Below, in pieces: positions 10,379 through 21,187 of a DNA stretch of 64,000 nt; within the stretch, counting starts at the first letter, position 1; each line of letters begins with the position of its first letter. The position numbers were made by a program, and so were the translations under genes. The notes under the pieces were generated by a model. The model saw only the letters and a program-made list of their open reading frames with translations. It searched no databases and was not told the DNA's origin. The stretch covers positions 1,178,001 through 1,242,000 of the forward strand of contig JAACJO010000013.1 of the NCBI GenBank assembly GCA_013368445.1, in the 5' to 3' direction. Source of the stretch: Leucocoprinus leucothites (lineage: Eukaryota > Basidiomycota > Agaricomycetes > Agaricales > Agaricaceae).

Positions 10379-10747
10379 TGTTAAACACACAAATGCTACA
10401 GGTAGGAACCAACATCTAGGACTGGATGGGCAGAAGTGGGACAGAGGTAAGACAGAAGCCAGTTATTGAACATAGAAGCAGGTTATGGCCTCGACTTATA
10501 GGTTGTGCCAACTACTGATGCTTGACCCAGATTTCAGACAAGGGAAGAGAGCAGAGTAGAAACTAGCATATTACTAAGTTGATTATCAGACTAAGGAATC
10601 CAAGTACAAAGTTGTGCTACTTATATACAATGCAGAATATAGGATTGGATAAGGAAAATAAGGAAAATAGTAAACAGAGAAATAATCAAAGTGGAGTCCA
10701 CAAATTTTACAAGGCTAGAAGATAGAAAATTTACTATTAAACAGTTG
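10379..10747 (-). repeat. Gypsy LTR, partial
   Basis: This is the first ~369 bp (plus-strand order) of the 559-bp gypsy LTR, starting TGTTAAACAC. It ends at TTAAACAGTTG, where the 3' LTR of Gypsy-B begins. The rest of this LTR is not found on the far side of Gypsy-B, so the left flank of Gypsy-B has been rearranged. Confidence 0.85.
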
Positions 10748-11306
10748 TGTTAAGCATGCAAATGCTATGGATAGGGAGCCGACGTCAAGGACTGGGTGGA
10801 CAGAGGTGTGACAGAGAGAAAGCAGGAGCTGGTCCTAGGATGTGGGAGCAGGTTGTGGCCTCAACTTATGTGTTGTGCCAACTACTGACGCTTGACCCAG
10901 ATTTCAGACAAGATAAGAGAGCAGAGGACAAACAGAGAGCAGAGGAAAGTAGTGTATCGCTAAGTTGACTATCAGACTGGAGAATCCAAGTACAAAGTTG
11001 CGCTACTTATATAGGATGCAGAATATAGGATCGGATAAGGAAAACAAGCAAAGTAGTAAACAGAGAAATAATCTAAGTGGAGTCTGCAAATTTTACAAGG
11101 CTAGAAAATAGAAAATTTACTATTAAATGGTTGTCAGAAAATTTCGACAAGGCAGTATGAATTAATAAAATGGAAGATGTCAGAATAAGTCTGAAGGTGA
11201 AAGACCGATAAAAACTGAGGTAACTGATATGCGAAAGCGGATAGGAGTTCATGAAAATAATACCAAGTTTGAACCATCAGCCGTTCTTGAGGTTTGGCTC
11301 GTAACA
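10748..11306 (-). repeat. Gypsy-B 3' LTR
   Basis: 559 bp, TGTTAAGCATGC...GGCTCGTAACA on the plus strand. Next to it on the internal side, the minus strand reads CTAAGGGGAGAATAC, a plausible polypurine tract. It pairs with the LTR at 21,188-21,746. The differences I compared are nearly all transitions at positions where one LTR or the inferred ancestor has CG. Confidence 0.92.
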
Positions 11307-11359
11307 GTATTCTCCCCTTAGGGCTGAGCCCTCGAAGCCATGTGACTTGATTGTGGGAA

Positions 11360-11382
11360 CCAATTCAAACTCCATATAAATT
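11360..11382 (+). promoter_or_regulatory. Candidate promoter of the antisense gene (CCAAT and TATA)
   Basis: CCAAT lies at 11,360-11,364 and CATATAAATT at 11,373-11,382, about 65 bp before the ATG at 11,439. Both are inside the element between the 3' LTR and the gene and face away from the LTR. They suggest the gene has its own promoter. Short motifs like these can occur by chance. Confidence 0.45.
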
Positions 11383-11438
11383 CCGCTCTGAGGAAAAAAT
11401 TAAGCTTTCTCACAACTTAATCTCTTAATGCTACTATA

Positions 11439-12663
11439 ATGCCCAACTCCCCGACCCACAGATCTGACCCGTCAAGTGATAGCAACTTAGAGAATGAGTT
11501 GCACAAACTGGAAGAAGAGGATGATTGGAAGGCAGCTGAAGAAGAAGAACAGAAGAAGCAAGAGGCTGAGGAGGCTGAGAAAAAGAAACATGAGGAGGAG
11601 GAATGACAGAAGAGAAAAGAAGAGTTGTGGAGGAAGATGGCAGAGAAGAAAAGGAAGGAGGCCAAGGAAGCGGAGCAGTTACAAAAGGAGAAGGAAGAGG
11701 CCAAACTGGCGGAATGGATTTGACTGGAGGCCAAGAAGAAGGAAAAGGAAAGACAGGAGAAAGAGGAGGGGAAAGGGAAGAGAACAGTGATGGAGGTGGA
11801 AGTGGAGATAGTGGAGAGTCCGGTGAAGAAGAAGAAAATGACAGAGAATGCGAAGGTGGGAAATGGGGTTCAAAAACCTCATGCAAAACTGATGAGCAGG
11901 CTGGCTGAGATGGCCAGGTTGACTCAACGGAGTGTGGCTGCTGGTCCCTCCAAGTATCAGCTTATGGAGCTGGATGATCAAGACAACAATCCCTTGTGGA
12001 CACCCAGCTCAGGTTTGGCCGGAGATGGAAGAGATGAGACTGCCGCCCTCCAAAAATGCGGAAACTATGATGCAAAGGGAGGGAAGATAAAGATGGGTGG
12101 AAACAACGAGTGTGGGCAGTGCTTGCGTCTGGGCAAGAACTGCACCAAGCAAAGTGATACGTGAGTAACTTCCGATTCCCTAGGTCAGCTGATCAAATGA
12201 CAACATCCACAGTGGCAAGTATATGTGTGAGCCATGCCACACTTCAAAACAGAAGTGTGCAGTTCCAATAGAGGCTGACAAACAGCCTCATGAGCAAATG
12301 TATGAGCTCATTGTTGAGCAGAGGAAGACCTGGGCCGTCCAATTGGCCATTCTCAAGGAGCTGAAGGGGATCTGGGCCGAGTTGGGAACTCGGCACTTGG
12401 CAATGGTGTTGAGTATCCGGTCCCAGACCAAGGTTGTGGATGGGCTGGCTAAGGACTTCGAGGAGTTCTACGACTGGCTTGTCCTTGATGGCAAGGTGAT
12501 GGATGACGAGGCGCACAAAAAGGCACAGGCAGAGTTGGACACCAAATTGGCCGCTAAGAAGAAAATCGTGCTGGAGACGTTGGATGCTGGGTCTGGGGAT
12601 GAGGGAGAGGCAGGAGGAGAGGAAGATGAGGGAGAGGATGAGGGTGAGAATGGTAGTAAATAG
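11439..12663 (+). pseudogene. Antisense gene of Gypsy-B: coiled-coil, Zn2Cys6-like, acidic tail
   Basis: This gene lies between integrase and the 3' LTR on the strand opposite gag-pol. Exon 1 is 11,439-12,160, the intron 12,161-12,212, exon 2 12,213-12,663; the joined length is exactly 391 codons. Residues ~17-130 are Glu/Lys-rich and likely coiled coil. Cysteines at 225, 228, 235, 246, 249 and 256 give C-x2-C-x6-C-x10-C-x2-C-x6-C, the spacing of fungal binuclear zinc (Gal4-type) DNA-binding domains, and the intron falls inside it. The C-terminus is strongly acidic (about the last 25 residues). Two in-frame TGA codons (11,604 and 11,721) look like CGA decay, so this copy is dead. A transcriptional regulator is an inference; it matches no gag-pol product I know. 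Confidence 0.7.
12161..12212 (+). other. Intron in the antisense gene
   Basis: The intron begins GTGAGT and ends CAACATCCACAG, with a branch-like GCTGAT 20-25 bp upstream of the acceptor; at 52 bp it has normal fungal intron size. Removing it restores a continuous frame and joins the two halves of the six-cysteine motif, which is the main reason to believe it. Confidence 0.75.
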
Positions 12664-12842
12664 TTGTCTCATCCATCCCATTCCTCATGCCCGGCTCGTT
12701 TCGTCATCAATCCATTTTTTGTTGTTGCATATTTTCTACTTTTGCTCTTTGGACTTGTTTTTGAAATGGATGATATTTCTTGGGGCCAAGTGTGAGTAAA
12801 GAAAAGTCCGAAATAAGAAAAAAGGAAGAGAGGGAGATGAGG

Positions 12843-14595
12843 CTATTGGGTGTAAGCAAAAACAAAATGGTAAGTAAGAAAGTATGAAAAATTGTCTAAG
12901 TCCAAAAGAAAACAAGTGAGCCAATAGCATAAAACGGGTGAAGAAAATACGTAGCCAAGATAACATCTAGGATAAAGAAGTGGGCCAGGCTTGTCAGGAT
13001 AAGCAGAATGGAAATCAGAGAGAAGTTCAGTTGTGTGTATAAGTTTGGTAGCAGGTAACCACAAAGATTCTTTGTCAGTATCTTCATATCCCAACCAGAT
13101 GACCTTGTAAAGAAGTTTGCATGTGCAACGTCGATCAATCTTCGAGTCTACGATGGGGGCGATCTTGTACTCTGGTTCACCATCAATGACAATGGAAGCA
13201 GGAGCCGGTTCAGTGTGATTGGAAAATGGATTGGGTGTGGTTGGCTCAAGCATGGAAACATGGAAGACAGGATGAACAGTGCACATGGAATCTGGAAGGC
13301 AAAGGGTGAACGAGTGAGAGCCAGGTTGAGCGATAATTTCGTATGGACCGAGATATTTTTTGGAAAGCTTTTTGGATGGACAGGTAGTGCAGAAGAATTG
13401 AGCTTTCACAAAAACTGTCTGGCTGACTTTGAACTCCAGGGCTGGTAACCGATGTGCATTAGCAGATCATTGGTAGCGTTCTTGAGCAGTGGCTATCTCA
13501 GCCTTGAGAGTAGTGTGTAGTTCATCGAGGTTAACTGCAAAGTTGCATGCACAAGCTGATGCGATATCATGTTCAGGATGGACTGTAATGTTAGGGTGAT
13601 AACCCTTGTTGGCAAAGAAGGGTGAAATTCCGGTGGTAGTACTGGGCGCATTGTTGTATGCGAATTCTGCGAGTGGGAGGAGGTTGGACCAGTTGTCCTG
13701 CTGATAGTTGCAGTAAACACGAAGGTACTGCTCTAGCGTCTGGTTAGTTCGTTCCGTCTGTCTGTCACCTTCAGGATGATAACTAGATGTGAAGTGAAGG
13801 CACATGTCCAGAGCCATGCTGAGGGAACAGAAGAAGTGTGAGACGAACTCTGAACCATGATCTGAAGTGACATGAGAAGGAACACTGTGCTTAGAGAATA
13901 CATGAATGATGAATAACCGTGCCAGTTCTGCTGAAGTGATAGTGTTGTGGGTTGGAATGAATACAGCTGATGATAATGAGGATGGTGTCAAAGCCAGAGG
14001 ATGAAGGGAGTTTCTCAATGAAGTCCATTGAAATTGAATTCCACGGGCATTTAGGAATGGGGAGTTGCTTGAGGTTACTGTACAGCTTGTGGTGCTGAGA
14101 CTTGGATTGCATGCAGGTAATGCAGGATTTACAGAAAGCCTTGACCTGAGATTGGATATCAGGCCAGGTGTACTTGTATCGGATGAGTTCGAGGGTCTTG
14201 TTCTGACCAAAATGGCCAGAAAGGACATAATCCTGTTTGTATTGTAGAACTCTGAGTTGAAGATTGTTGATGTTGGGTACGTAGATCCTGTCGTCAAGCC
14301 AAAGAAAACCAGCAGAATCAATTGACCAGTGGCCTTTGGGATGAGTGATATGAGTGGATGTGATCAGGTCTTGAGGAAGTGAAGTAAGGATATCAGAATG
14401 AAGTTTCTTGAGATCTAGTATGGTGGCAGCACAAAGGGAAGGAGTGGAAAAATAAGTAGCTCGAACTGAAGCTGATAACTGTTCATGCAAAAATACAGGA
14501 CGGAAATTATGAGGATTGACTGAAGTGTAGCCATTATTCCCCCCTTTAGGGTAGATGTCCCATCATCTAGTGAGAGCATCAGGCTTGGTTCTGAG
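12843..14595 (-). pseudogene. Gypsy-B integrase with chromodomain
   Basis: Integrase inserts the element's cDNA into chromosomes. Right to left: zinc-binding region (LSGHFGQNKTLELIRYKYTW and CKSCITC, with the usual first His changed to Gln), catalytic core with Asp in SMDFIEKLP, Asp in TSDHGSEF and Glu in PEGDRQTERTNQ, then the SH3-like segment (KYLGPYEI). Near the end is a chromodomain (EYKIAPIVDSKI, LYKVIWLGYEDTDKESLW), which in chromoviruses binds modified histones and steers insertion. Frameshifts lie near 13,990 and 13,430-13,460, so it is inactive. Its end faces the antisense gene, 180 bp away. Confidence 0.88.
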
Positions 14596-15066
14596 TCAGC
14601 CGGGTTGGAAACGGATAATAAGGTTGAACTGTGATATGAACTCAGACCAACAAGCCTGTTGACAAGTTAGGATCTTTGTAGTGCAGAAGTATTCCAGATT
14701 CTTGTGATCGGTAACAATGTCAATAGGGAGTGGGGCTCCTTCAAGGTAATGCCACCAGGTGTGAAAAGCCTTGAAGATAGCAAGGAGCTCTTTGTCATGA
14801 GTGTCATAGTTTAACTCAGCTGTGCTGAAGGTGCGGGAATGGAACGCAATCAGGTGAACTTTGTTGTCATCCGCGACAATGGAAAGGATGGCAGCAAGTG
14901 CATAATCAGAAGCATCAGTCTCAATGATGATCTGGGCATCGGGTATCCAGTGAGTGAGTATAGGAGCAGTAGTGAACGCTTCTTTGAGGGAGTTAAAGGC
15001 TTCACAACACTGTTTGTCGAAATTCCACTTAGATGCTTTTTGGGTGAGGCGCATAAGCAGGATGAT
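14596..15066 (-). pseudogene. Gypsy-B RNase H domain
   Basis: This segment continues pol after the RT and degrades the RNA strand of RNA/DNA hybrids. Motifs are IIETDASDYALAAILS (first Asp), FHSRTFSTAELNYDTHDKEL (Glu) and IDIVTDHKNLEYF (second Asp). The frame ends at RFQPG followed by TGA, where the same protein family continues with Arg-Leu-Arg-Thr-Lys-Pro-Asp-Ala-Leu, so the stop is a probable CGA change. N2-a separates it from the RT. Confidence 0.88.
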
Positions 15067-15590
15067 GATATTGGAATAGTTCCACTGCCGCTGAGGATCC
15101 CTGTCCTCACATCAAGTGCGTCAACTGCACCAAATCACATGCAGCTGATGACTGCAAATGTCCATTCTGACAACACCGGTTTGACTAGCTTTGGCTTGAA
15201 AACCATCACCGCAATGCCGCTCGGTCACGTCTGTAAGGGGTGGTTCCCTACAGGTCGCATTGTCTGCCCCCGCGCTGCATGTGGTGGGCTGTGGAGATCC
15301 ATGCCGTACACTTCCATCCACTGGCAAATCAGAACAAGTTGATTTGTACAGTATTCCTCTTTCATCTCAGACTATGTACCACTATGTGAAGATATTGTTT
15401 GTACTAGGCGGACTTCGGACTCGTATTTTATACCTAGCTATGTAGATGTGTAGTTGGTAGTGGTACTTTCTGCATGTTGTAGTAGTTGGGCACGGACTGC
15501 TTTCGCACACCATGTTATAAATTTGCAACCCCTTTGGGGTCATGTTGAATAAATAAAAAATAAAAAATAAAAAAAAGATATCAGAATAGT
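15067..15590. repeat. Target duplication around N2-a
   Basis: The two 14-bp copies are GATATTGGAATAGT (15,067-15,080) and GATATCAGAATAGT (15,577-15,590). They differ at two adjacent bases, TG against CA. An ancestral CG explains both, decayed on opposite strands. Confidence 0.85.
15081..15576 (+). mobile_element. N2-a: 3' end of a gag-only retroelement
   Basis: This 5'-truncated insertion begins in the last zinc knuckle of ORF1 (about 40 codons remain, reading ...Cys-Pro-His-Ile-Lys-Cys-Val-Asn-Cys-Thr-Lys). It continues through the N2 3' UTR and ends in an A-rich tail (15,547-15,576). The UTR matches that of N2-b (37,573-38,010) and N2-c. The tail sits next to a target duplication, as expected of target-primed insertion. 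It carries no RT. Confidence 0.9.
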
Positions 15591-16740
15591 TGTAAATGAA
15601 GTGTTGATAGAAATTGGTGAAACCAAGAAAAGACTGGATGTCTTTGACTTTCTTTGGTTCAGGCCACTCCTGGATGATTTTGATCTTGTCTTCCAATATT
15701 TTGAGACCAGCTGGTGAGAGGATATACCCGAGGTATTCAACAGAATCGGAATGGAACTCACATTTTTCTGCTTTAGCATATAGGCCATGCTTGTGGAGCT
15801 GCTTGAGGACGTCTCGAACTTGTTTCTTGTGTGTGTTGAGGTCGTCAGAGTAGATGAGGATGTCATCAAGATAGACTGTGACGCAGACATCAAGGAGGTT
15901 GGAAAAGATATCATTCATGAACTGCTGGAAGGCTGTGGGTGCGTTGGTGAGTCCAAAAAGCATAACCAGCCATTCAAAGGATCCATAGTGGGTCCTGAAA
16001 GCCTTTTTCCATTCGTCTCCTTCAGCAATCCGAACGAGGGGATAAGCATGTTGAAGGTCTATCTTGGTGTAGATGCGGGCTTTGTGAGGAGAGTTGAGTA
16101 GGTCAGAGATGAGCAGGAGTGGGTAGCAATCCTTCTTGGTAATGCAATTAAGGCCATGGAAATCAACACAAAGTCGTAGTGAACCGTCTTTCTTCCAAAC
16201 GAAGAGAACAGGTGCGCCATGAGGCAAAGAAGTGGGGTGGATAAAACCAATAGATACGTGTTTGTCGATAAATCCACAGAGCGACTCAAGCTCAGATGGA
16301 GATAATGAATAGATAGTGCCAATGGGAGGTTGAGCACCCTCTTCAATATTGATTTTGAGATCGTAAGGGCGATGTGGTGCAAGGCTGTCAGTGCGAGCTT
16401 TGCTGAACACATCAGTGAATTCATGATATTCATTGGGCACTTTAGAAAGGTCAATTGACTCGTCGGAAACCCGAGCTGAATTGGCAGAAGCGGAAGGTGA
16501 GCTGAGATTGAGGCAGAAGTTTACTGATCCAGGAAGGCGCAAAGCACAAATGTATGCAGCAGCATTGATGATAGAAACACAAGGAGCTGTTGCAATACTA
16601 GAAGTAGACATAGAAGTCCCAGAGGATGGTGAATTCAGAGGAGTGTCAGCCATTGGACTAGGAGCAGGTGACGATGTAGGAGCCGCTGCGGGAGTGGATG
16701 TGATGCAGGCAGAAGGGGCAAGATTATCCTGCAAATGCAA
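15591..16740 (-). pseudogene. Gypsy-B reverse transcriptase
   Basis: All RT blocks are visible: PIGTIYSLSPSELESL, LRLCVDFHGLNCITKKDCYP, IYTKIDLQHAYPLVRI (first catalytic Asp), FRTHYGSFEWLVMLFGLTNA, and YLDDILIYSDDL (the catalytic Asp pair), then the thumb/connection QSFLGFTNFYQHFI. The frame is open over nearly the whole domain, so this is the best preserved part of pol. It runs into the N2-a insertion; the open frame beyond 15,590 is read from N2-a and does not belong to it. Upstream is a Ser/Pro/Thr-rich linker from protease. Confidence 0.9.
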
Positions 16741-17042
16741 TCAGAAAGATATACTGCTCGAAACCCAGTCAATCAACAGATTGTAGTGGGTGAGCCAGTT
16801 GTGTCCAAGTACCACAGAGCAGGAAGAATCAAGCCGAGTGACATAGAAGTCAATAGTCATAGATTCACCAGTAGAGAATGTAACAGGCAGATTCACAAGT
16901 TCAGTAATGTAACTATTTGACGATCTGTCAAATAGGCAAAGCTCAATAGGAGGTAAAGGTGAGGTTGGAAGAGAGTGAGTGCGGATGAAATCAGAATCTA
17001 TGAAACAATGAGTGGAGCTGGAATCAACAAGAGCACAAAACA
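16741..17042 (-). pseudogene. Gypsy-B protease
   Basis: This is the retroviral-type aspartic protease that cuts Gag-Pol. The flap and active-site regions read [13 protein letters not shown] and [17 protein letters not shown]. The catalytic triad normally reads Asp-Ser-Gly; here the Gly is Ser, which would probably abolish activity. N1-a cuts the domain just before the active site (right edge 17,042-17,052). Confidence 0.82.
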
Positions 17043-17052
17043 GTATCTGTTG

Positions 17053-19388
17053 CACATCCCTCCTTGACCTCTTACCACCACCATCTATTCGTATTTGGTG
17101 TTTTAAGACGTCTAGTTCTACTGTGTTTACTACTAGTAATATGGGTAAACGCAAATCTAAAGCCAACCGGCCACCACCCCACTCCACCGAGTCCATCAAT
17201 GCCTCCGACAACAAGCTCAACATCCCCGAGATGTCCGAAGATGAACATCTCGACCCCTACAACAACCCACTCAACATGTGTGGGTTCTTCGGTCCCCCCC
17301 AGGCTGACGTCTCATCGCATGGCCCCTCCTAGTCAATGGCTGACGTCCCGTCACCTGGCCCCTCCCAGTCAATGGCTGACGTCCTGTCGCCATCACCCAT
17401 TCCCCCAGTGGCTGATGTCCTGTCGCCACTCCAGCCCTACACCATGGGTACATGCACCTTTGTGCCCATCACCCCTCCCCCTGTGGCACCCATGTCAGTG
17501 TCCTCCTCCAAGGGAAAGAAGAGGAAGGAGCTCACCCCAAGGCTCGCCCTCAACAAACTCATATCCTTCCTTAAGTGGTTGGATACCATTGAAGACCCCA
17601 ACGAAATCCCGGTCAATGACGTGCAGGCCATGGTTACTTGTCTAGCCAAGGCTTCGTATGCATTCACCAGTGAGCTGCACATGAGCAGCGTGCTGATCAC
17701 CTCAAACTCTCTCAATGCCGATGGCTGGGAGATGTATGCAGATTTCTTGGGGGGCTTTGGTTGCAGATTCTTGGCCAAGACCTCCCCTAAAGCAATATGC
17801 GTCGCCCACGAGGCGACCCATGGATCCGCTGACTCAGTGGGTCCATGTGACATTGACATGGGCTCCCCCAAGGTGCCCACTTTACCACCCCCAGATCGTC
17901 GGCCCGCCCTGGCCCGTCTCTCCCTACCGCCCAAGCCAGCACCTGCGAAGGCCCATACTAGTGGCAAAATGCCCATTCAAGCGCCCCCCACTCCCAAGCA
18001 AGCGCCCATCCCACCCTCGGCAGCTAAGAAGTCGTTCACCGAGGTTGCACACACCCCGGCATCTGTGGCAGCGCTCATCAAGCTTGCCCAGTCCCACCCC
18101 ACCCTTGAGCCTGATTGCATCGCTGCAATGCATCAGGCCACCCTCGCTGATGCGCCTTCTGCAAAGAAGCCCTGCATGACCACATCGGGTCCTACCCGAC
18201 ACCAACTCTTCCTCGATTTCACTGGTGATGCCGGTGATATCACCTACCTCCATCACAAGGCCATGCGCCTCCTCAATGACTCCCTCACTTGCATGAAGAA
18301 CTCTTCATGTTGAGAACATTGCCAAGGCGTATGACACCATCTCGTTGTACACCAGCTCCGTCACCACCGATGCTGAGGCATCAGTGATCGAATCTGCCCT
18401 CCCATTAGCCTTCACCACCCCGTTCGAGTTGAAGACGAGACAACCCAGGTCCAGATCTTACCTCAAGATCTTGGACATCCCCTACTATACGGGTGGTGTC
18501 CATACCACCCCACAACACATCACCGACCACATGCATGTGTCTCCCTTCAAGGAGACATTCACCAACGTCTCCTCCATGCGCATCATGTGCAACTCCACCA
18601 AAGCCAACACCGCAACCATTTGGGTCGACCTTTGGGATTCTCAGTCCGGCGCTAACGCCAAGTGCCTGGTTGGCAAATACCTCAACTTTGATGGCGTGCA
18701 GTCTATGATCAAGGCCACACACACTCATCCTGGGACCCCCCAGTGTCAACAATGCTGGCAATGGGGCCACACTACCTCCACCTGTTGCAACCATGCGCTC
18801 AGGTGCTCACAATGCGGTGGGCCACATCGGTCCGAGAATCACCGCACCACCTCCTCCTGCTGTAAGGGGTCGCCGAAGGCTAACCCCCCCATCCAGCCCA
18901 CACCCGCCGGGGATCCCTGTCCCCACATCAAGTGCATCAACTGTGGCAAAGAACATGCTGCAACTGACTGCAAGTGCGTGTTCTGGTGCCACTGATTTGA
19001 TTGGGATTGGCTGCAAAGTCATTCCGGTTCTGCTAGTTGGCCCCAGGCCTAGGGGGAGCTCCCTAGTGTCAACGCATTGTCCCCCATCCATTGCCAGTCA
19101 CCGGATGGGCTCTCACCAACCACAAGGCCTGCCACCAGATGCAATGATATTGGTATATGTCTCATTTCTTTGTATTTTGTTACATGCCTAGCCCCTTCTG
19201 CTGTCGATTCATGTATTGTCTCGGACAGGACTCTTATATATTCCCAGTTGTTTACTCTTGTGTAGTCAGTAGCAGTATCAGTTTCCATGTGGTAGATAGT
19301 CAGGTGTGGACTGCTATCGCGCACCACGTTATAAATTGGCAACCCCTCTGGGGCCACATTGACTAAAAAAAAAAAAAAAAAAAAAATG
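17053..19388 (+). mobile_element. N1-a: near full-length gag-only retroelement in Gypsy-B
   Basis: It starts with the N-family 5' motif (CATCCCTCCTTGACC, CTCTTACCACCACCATC), has one ORF1-type gene, then a 3' UTR with the terminal motif GGACTGC...GCACC and ATAAATTGGC, and a poly(A) at about 19,365-19,386. A 10-bp duplication GTATCTGTTG flanks it (17,043-17,052 and 19,389-19,398). The host sequence is the Gypsy-B gag-protease junction on the other strand. It has no ORF2. Confidence 0.92.
17141..19052 (+). pseudogene. N1-a ORF1 (gag-like RNA-binding protein)
   Basis: It starts [18 protein letters not shown] with an acidic N-terminus, then Ala-Asp-Val-Ser/Pro repeats, a Pro/Ala/Lys-rich linker, the RRM-like region (RSRSYLKILDIPYYTGG, IWVDLWDSQSGANAK), and zinc knuckles CQQCWQWGHTTSTC, CSQCGGPHRSENH and CINCGKEHAATDCKC. 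Compared with the intact N1-b gene it has a TAG at 17,330 (from CAG), a 2-bp deletion near 18,300, and a TGA at 18,993. In related LINEs such proteins coat the element RNA. Confidence 0.88.
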
Positions 19389-19398
19389 GTATCTGTTG

Positions 19399-21140
19399 AA
19401 TGTTATCAGATGAACAAATGTGAGTAGAAGTGAGGGAAGCGATAAGAGAATTCGGATCGGAAAGAGCAGACACATTGAGGTGGAGGAGACTCTCTGGTGC
19501 ACAGATGAGCTCAACGCAACCCCCAGTCTGTGCAGAGTCCTGAGGGTCACCCTCTATTTTTCTGGACTCTTTTCAGAGTCCTTGGGCAGAGCCACTTTGA
19601 CCTTGCGGATCTTGGCCCAATTTTGTTTCCTGTGGCAATTCTCGACCTTGTGGCCTTTGCCACCACAGAATAGGCAGAGATCTTCATCGAGGCATTGTTT
19701 CCGCTCCTCAGGTGTCAGTTTGCCATTTTGGCCGAGTTTGCTCAAGAGGTCAAATTTCAGTGTAGGGCATTGAGTACTAGATGTGGATGGAGTGGGGGTG
19801 TTGGATTTGGTTGATGGAGCCTGTGACTGATTGCGGTTGGTGTTGTTGTTGCTGTTACTATTGTTGCCTCAATTATTGTTGTTATTGTTGCCAGGTTGAG
19901 ACTGGCTGTGTGGCAGATTCGGATTGGAAGTATTGGAGGTTGAGGGCTTGTTGGGCTGCTTCTGACTGAGAGAATCAGCAGCATCCTTTTCTGCAGTGCG
20001 GGCACGAACATGTTCACGGTCACACTCCCAGTAGCGTCTGTCATAAACAATGGCCAAGCAATGCATTTCCTTGAAAGTAGTGGGTTTACCCTGCTCATGG
20101 GTACTGAGAGGGTCTTGGATGCGGTTTGGAAGTCCCTTGTAGTAACAATGGCAGAGGACCTCGTCATTCCAACTGAGTTGAGAGGTGTGTTTGAGGAACT
20201 CAATGTTGAAAGTGGCAATTTTATCACCCAGTTTCATGTGAAGGGTATTGAGCATCTTGGCTGCTTCTCCCTTTGGGTTGGCAATGCCAAAATGCATATG
20301 AAGCTCACAGACAAATGCATTCCAATCATCAAACCAGTCATGGAAGACACCCTGTTCTTCCTGAGTGAGGCCAACCTCAAACCAGTCAAGTGCAACACTG
20401 GTGAGGTAGGTCATGGTGAAGTCGACTTTCTGATTGTCATACTGGAACTGAGTGGGATTGGCTCGGAAATATAGATGGCATTGGATTAGGAAAGTGTTGA
20501 GTTTTTCGGGGTCAGAGCTGCTGAAAGTGTCTGGGAGACGAGCCTTATTGACATGAGTCTGGTTGGCTTGTGCAGCCACTTGGTGATCGAGATTGTCAGC
20601 GAGCCTACCCAAGACATCGGCTAGACAATCATTGTTTGGATCCTGTCAGGGAGCTCGGGGATGAGGTGCCCGTCAAGGGGGAAGAGGCTCATTGTTGGAA
20701 GAGTGGGAAGGGTCTTCAGGATCATTGTCGTCAGGGTCACCAGGACCACTGGAAGAGCCATTATAGATGGGTTCATTGTCTTCATCATTGCCGTCATGGC
20801 CCATAGATTGATTATTGGCATAGTCTGGACCATCAGAGTCACCTGGTTCTGAAGGGTCGGATGGATCTCTGTCAGATGGCAGACTGCCAGGAGGGGCAGG
20901 AGTTCTGGGTGGACAGATATTTCAAAAGCAACAAGGAGGTGGTGGAGGAGAACTAGCAGATTGAGGAGTTTCTAGGAGATTAGGATTAAGATGACGTAAA
21001 TGGCGAGCGCAGATACTGATATGAGAATTATTGTTGGTCAGATGAGAAGAGCTTGGGACAGGTGGAGGAGTGTGAGAGCATTTCCGCTCTGGTTGCCCAA
21101 TGGTGGAGGTCTTGCCCTTGATAGTGCAGGTATTGACCAT
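19399..21140 (-). pseudogene. Gypsy-B gag
   Basis: It starts MVNTCTIKGKTSTIG at 21,140, 48 bp after the LTR. The first ~170 residues are Pro/Ser/Asp-rich. The capsid region follows (LPDTFSSSDPEKLNTFLIQC, QVDFTMTYLTSVALDW-like, FGIANPKGEAAKMLNTL), then an Asn-rich linker and one CCHC knuckle CLFCGGKGHKVENC near 19,690. All of it is in one frame, broken by TGA codons at 20,922, two near 20,640-20,680, and one at 19,869. Each is best explained as CGA to TGA. N1-a cuts it off from protease. Confidence 0.88.
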
Positions 21141-21174
21141 GATGACAGAAGTGTGAGTGTGATAGTAGAATCTG

Positions 21175-21185
21175 AGTCTGATAAT
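21175..21185 (-). promoter_or_regulatory. Gypsy-B primer-binding site, self-priming type
   Basis: Two bases inside the 5' LTR, the element RNA reads ATTATCAGACT. This is the exact complement of an 11-base stretch in the LTR itself (21,408-21,418). In Tf1-type elements the first 11 bases of the transcript pair with the primer site and prime cDNA synthesis, so no tRNA is needed. Length and position fit that model. Confidence 0.65.
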
Positions 21186-21187
21186 AC

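Noticed and set aside
11494..11981. Other long frames in the GA-rich part of the antisense gene, on both strands
   Set aside because: They come from biased composition. Only the frame used continues through the spliced six-cysteine motif.
15382..15590. Extension of the Gypsy-B RT frame to 15,382
   Set aside because: Beyond 15,590 the sequence is N2-a read backwards, not pol.
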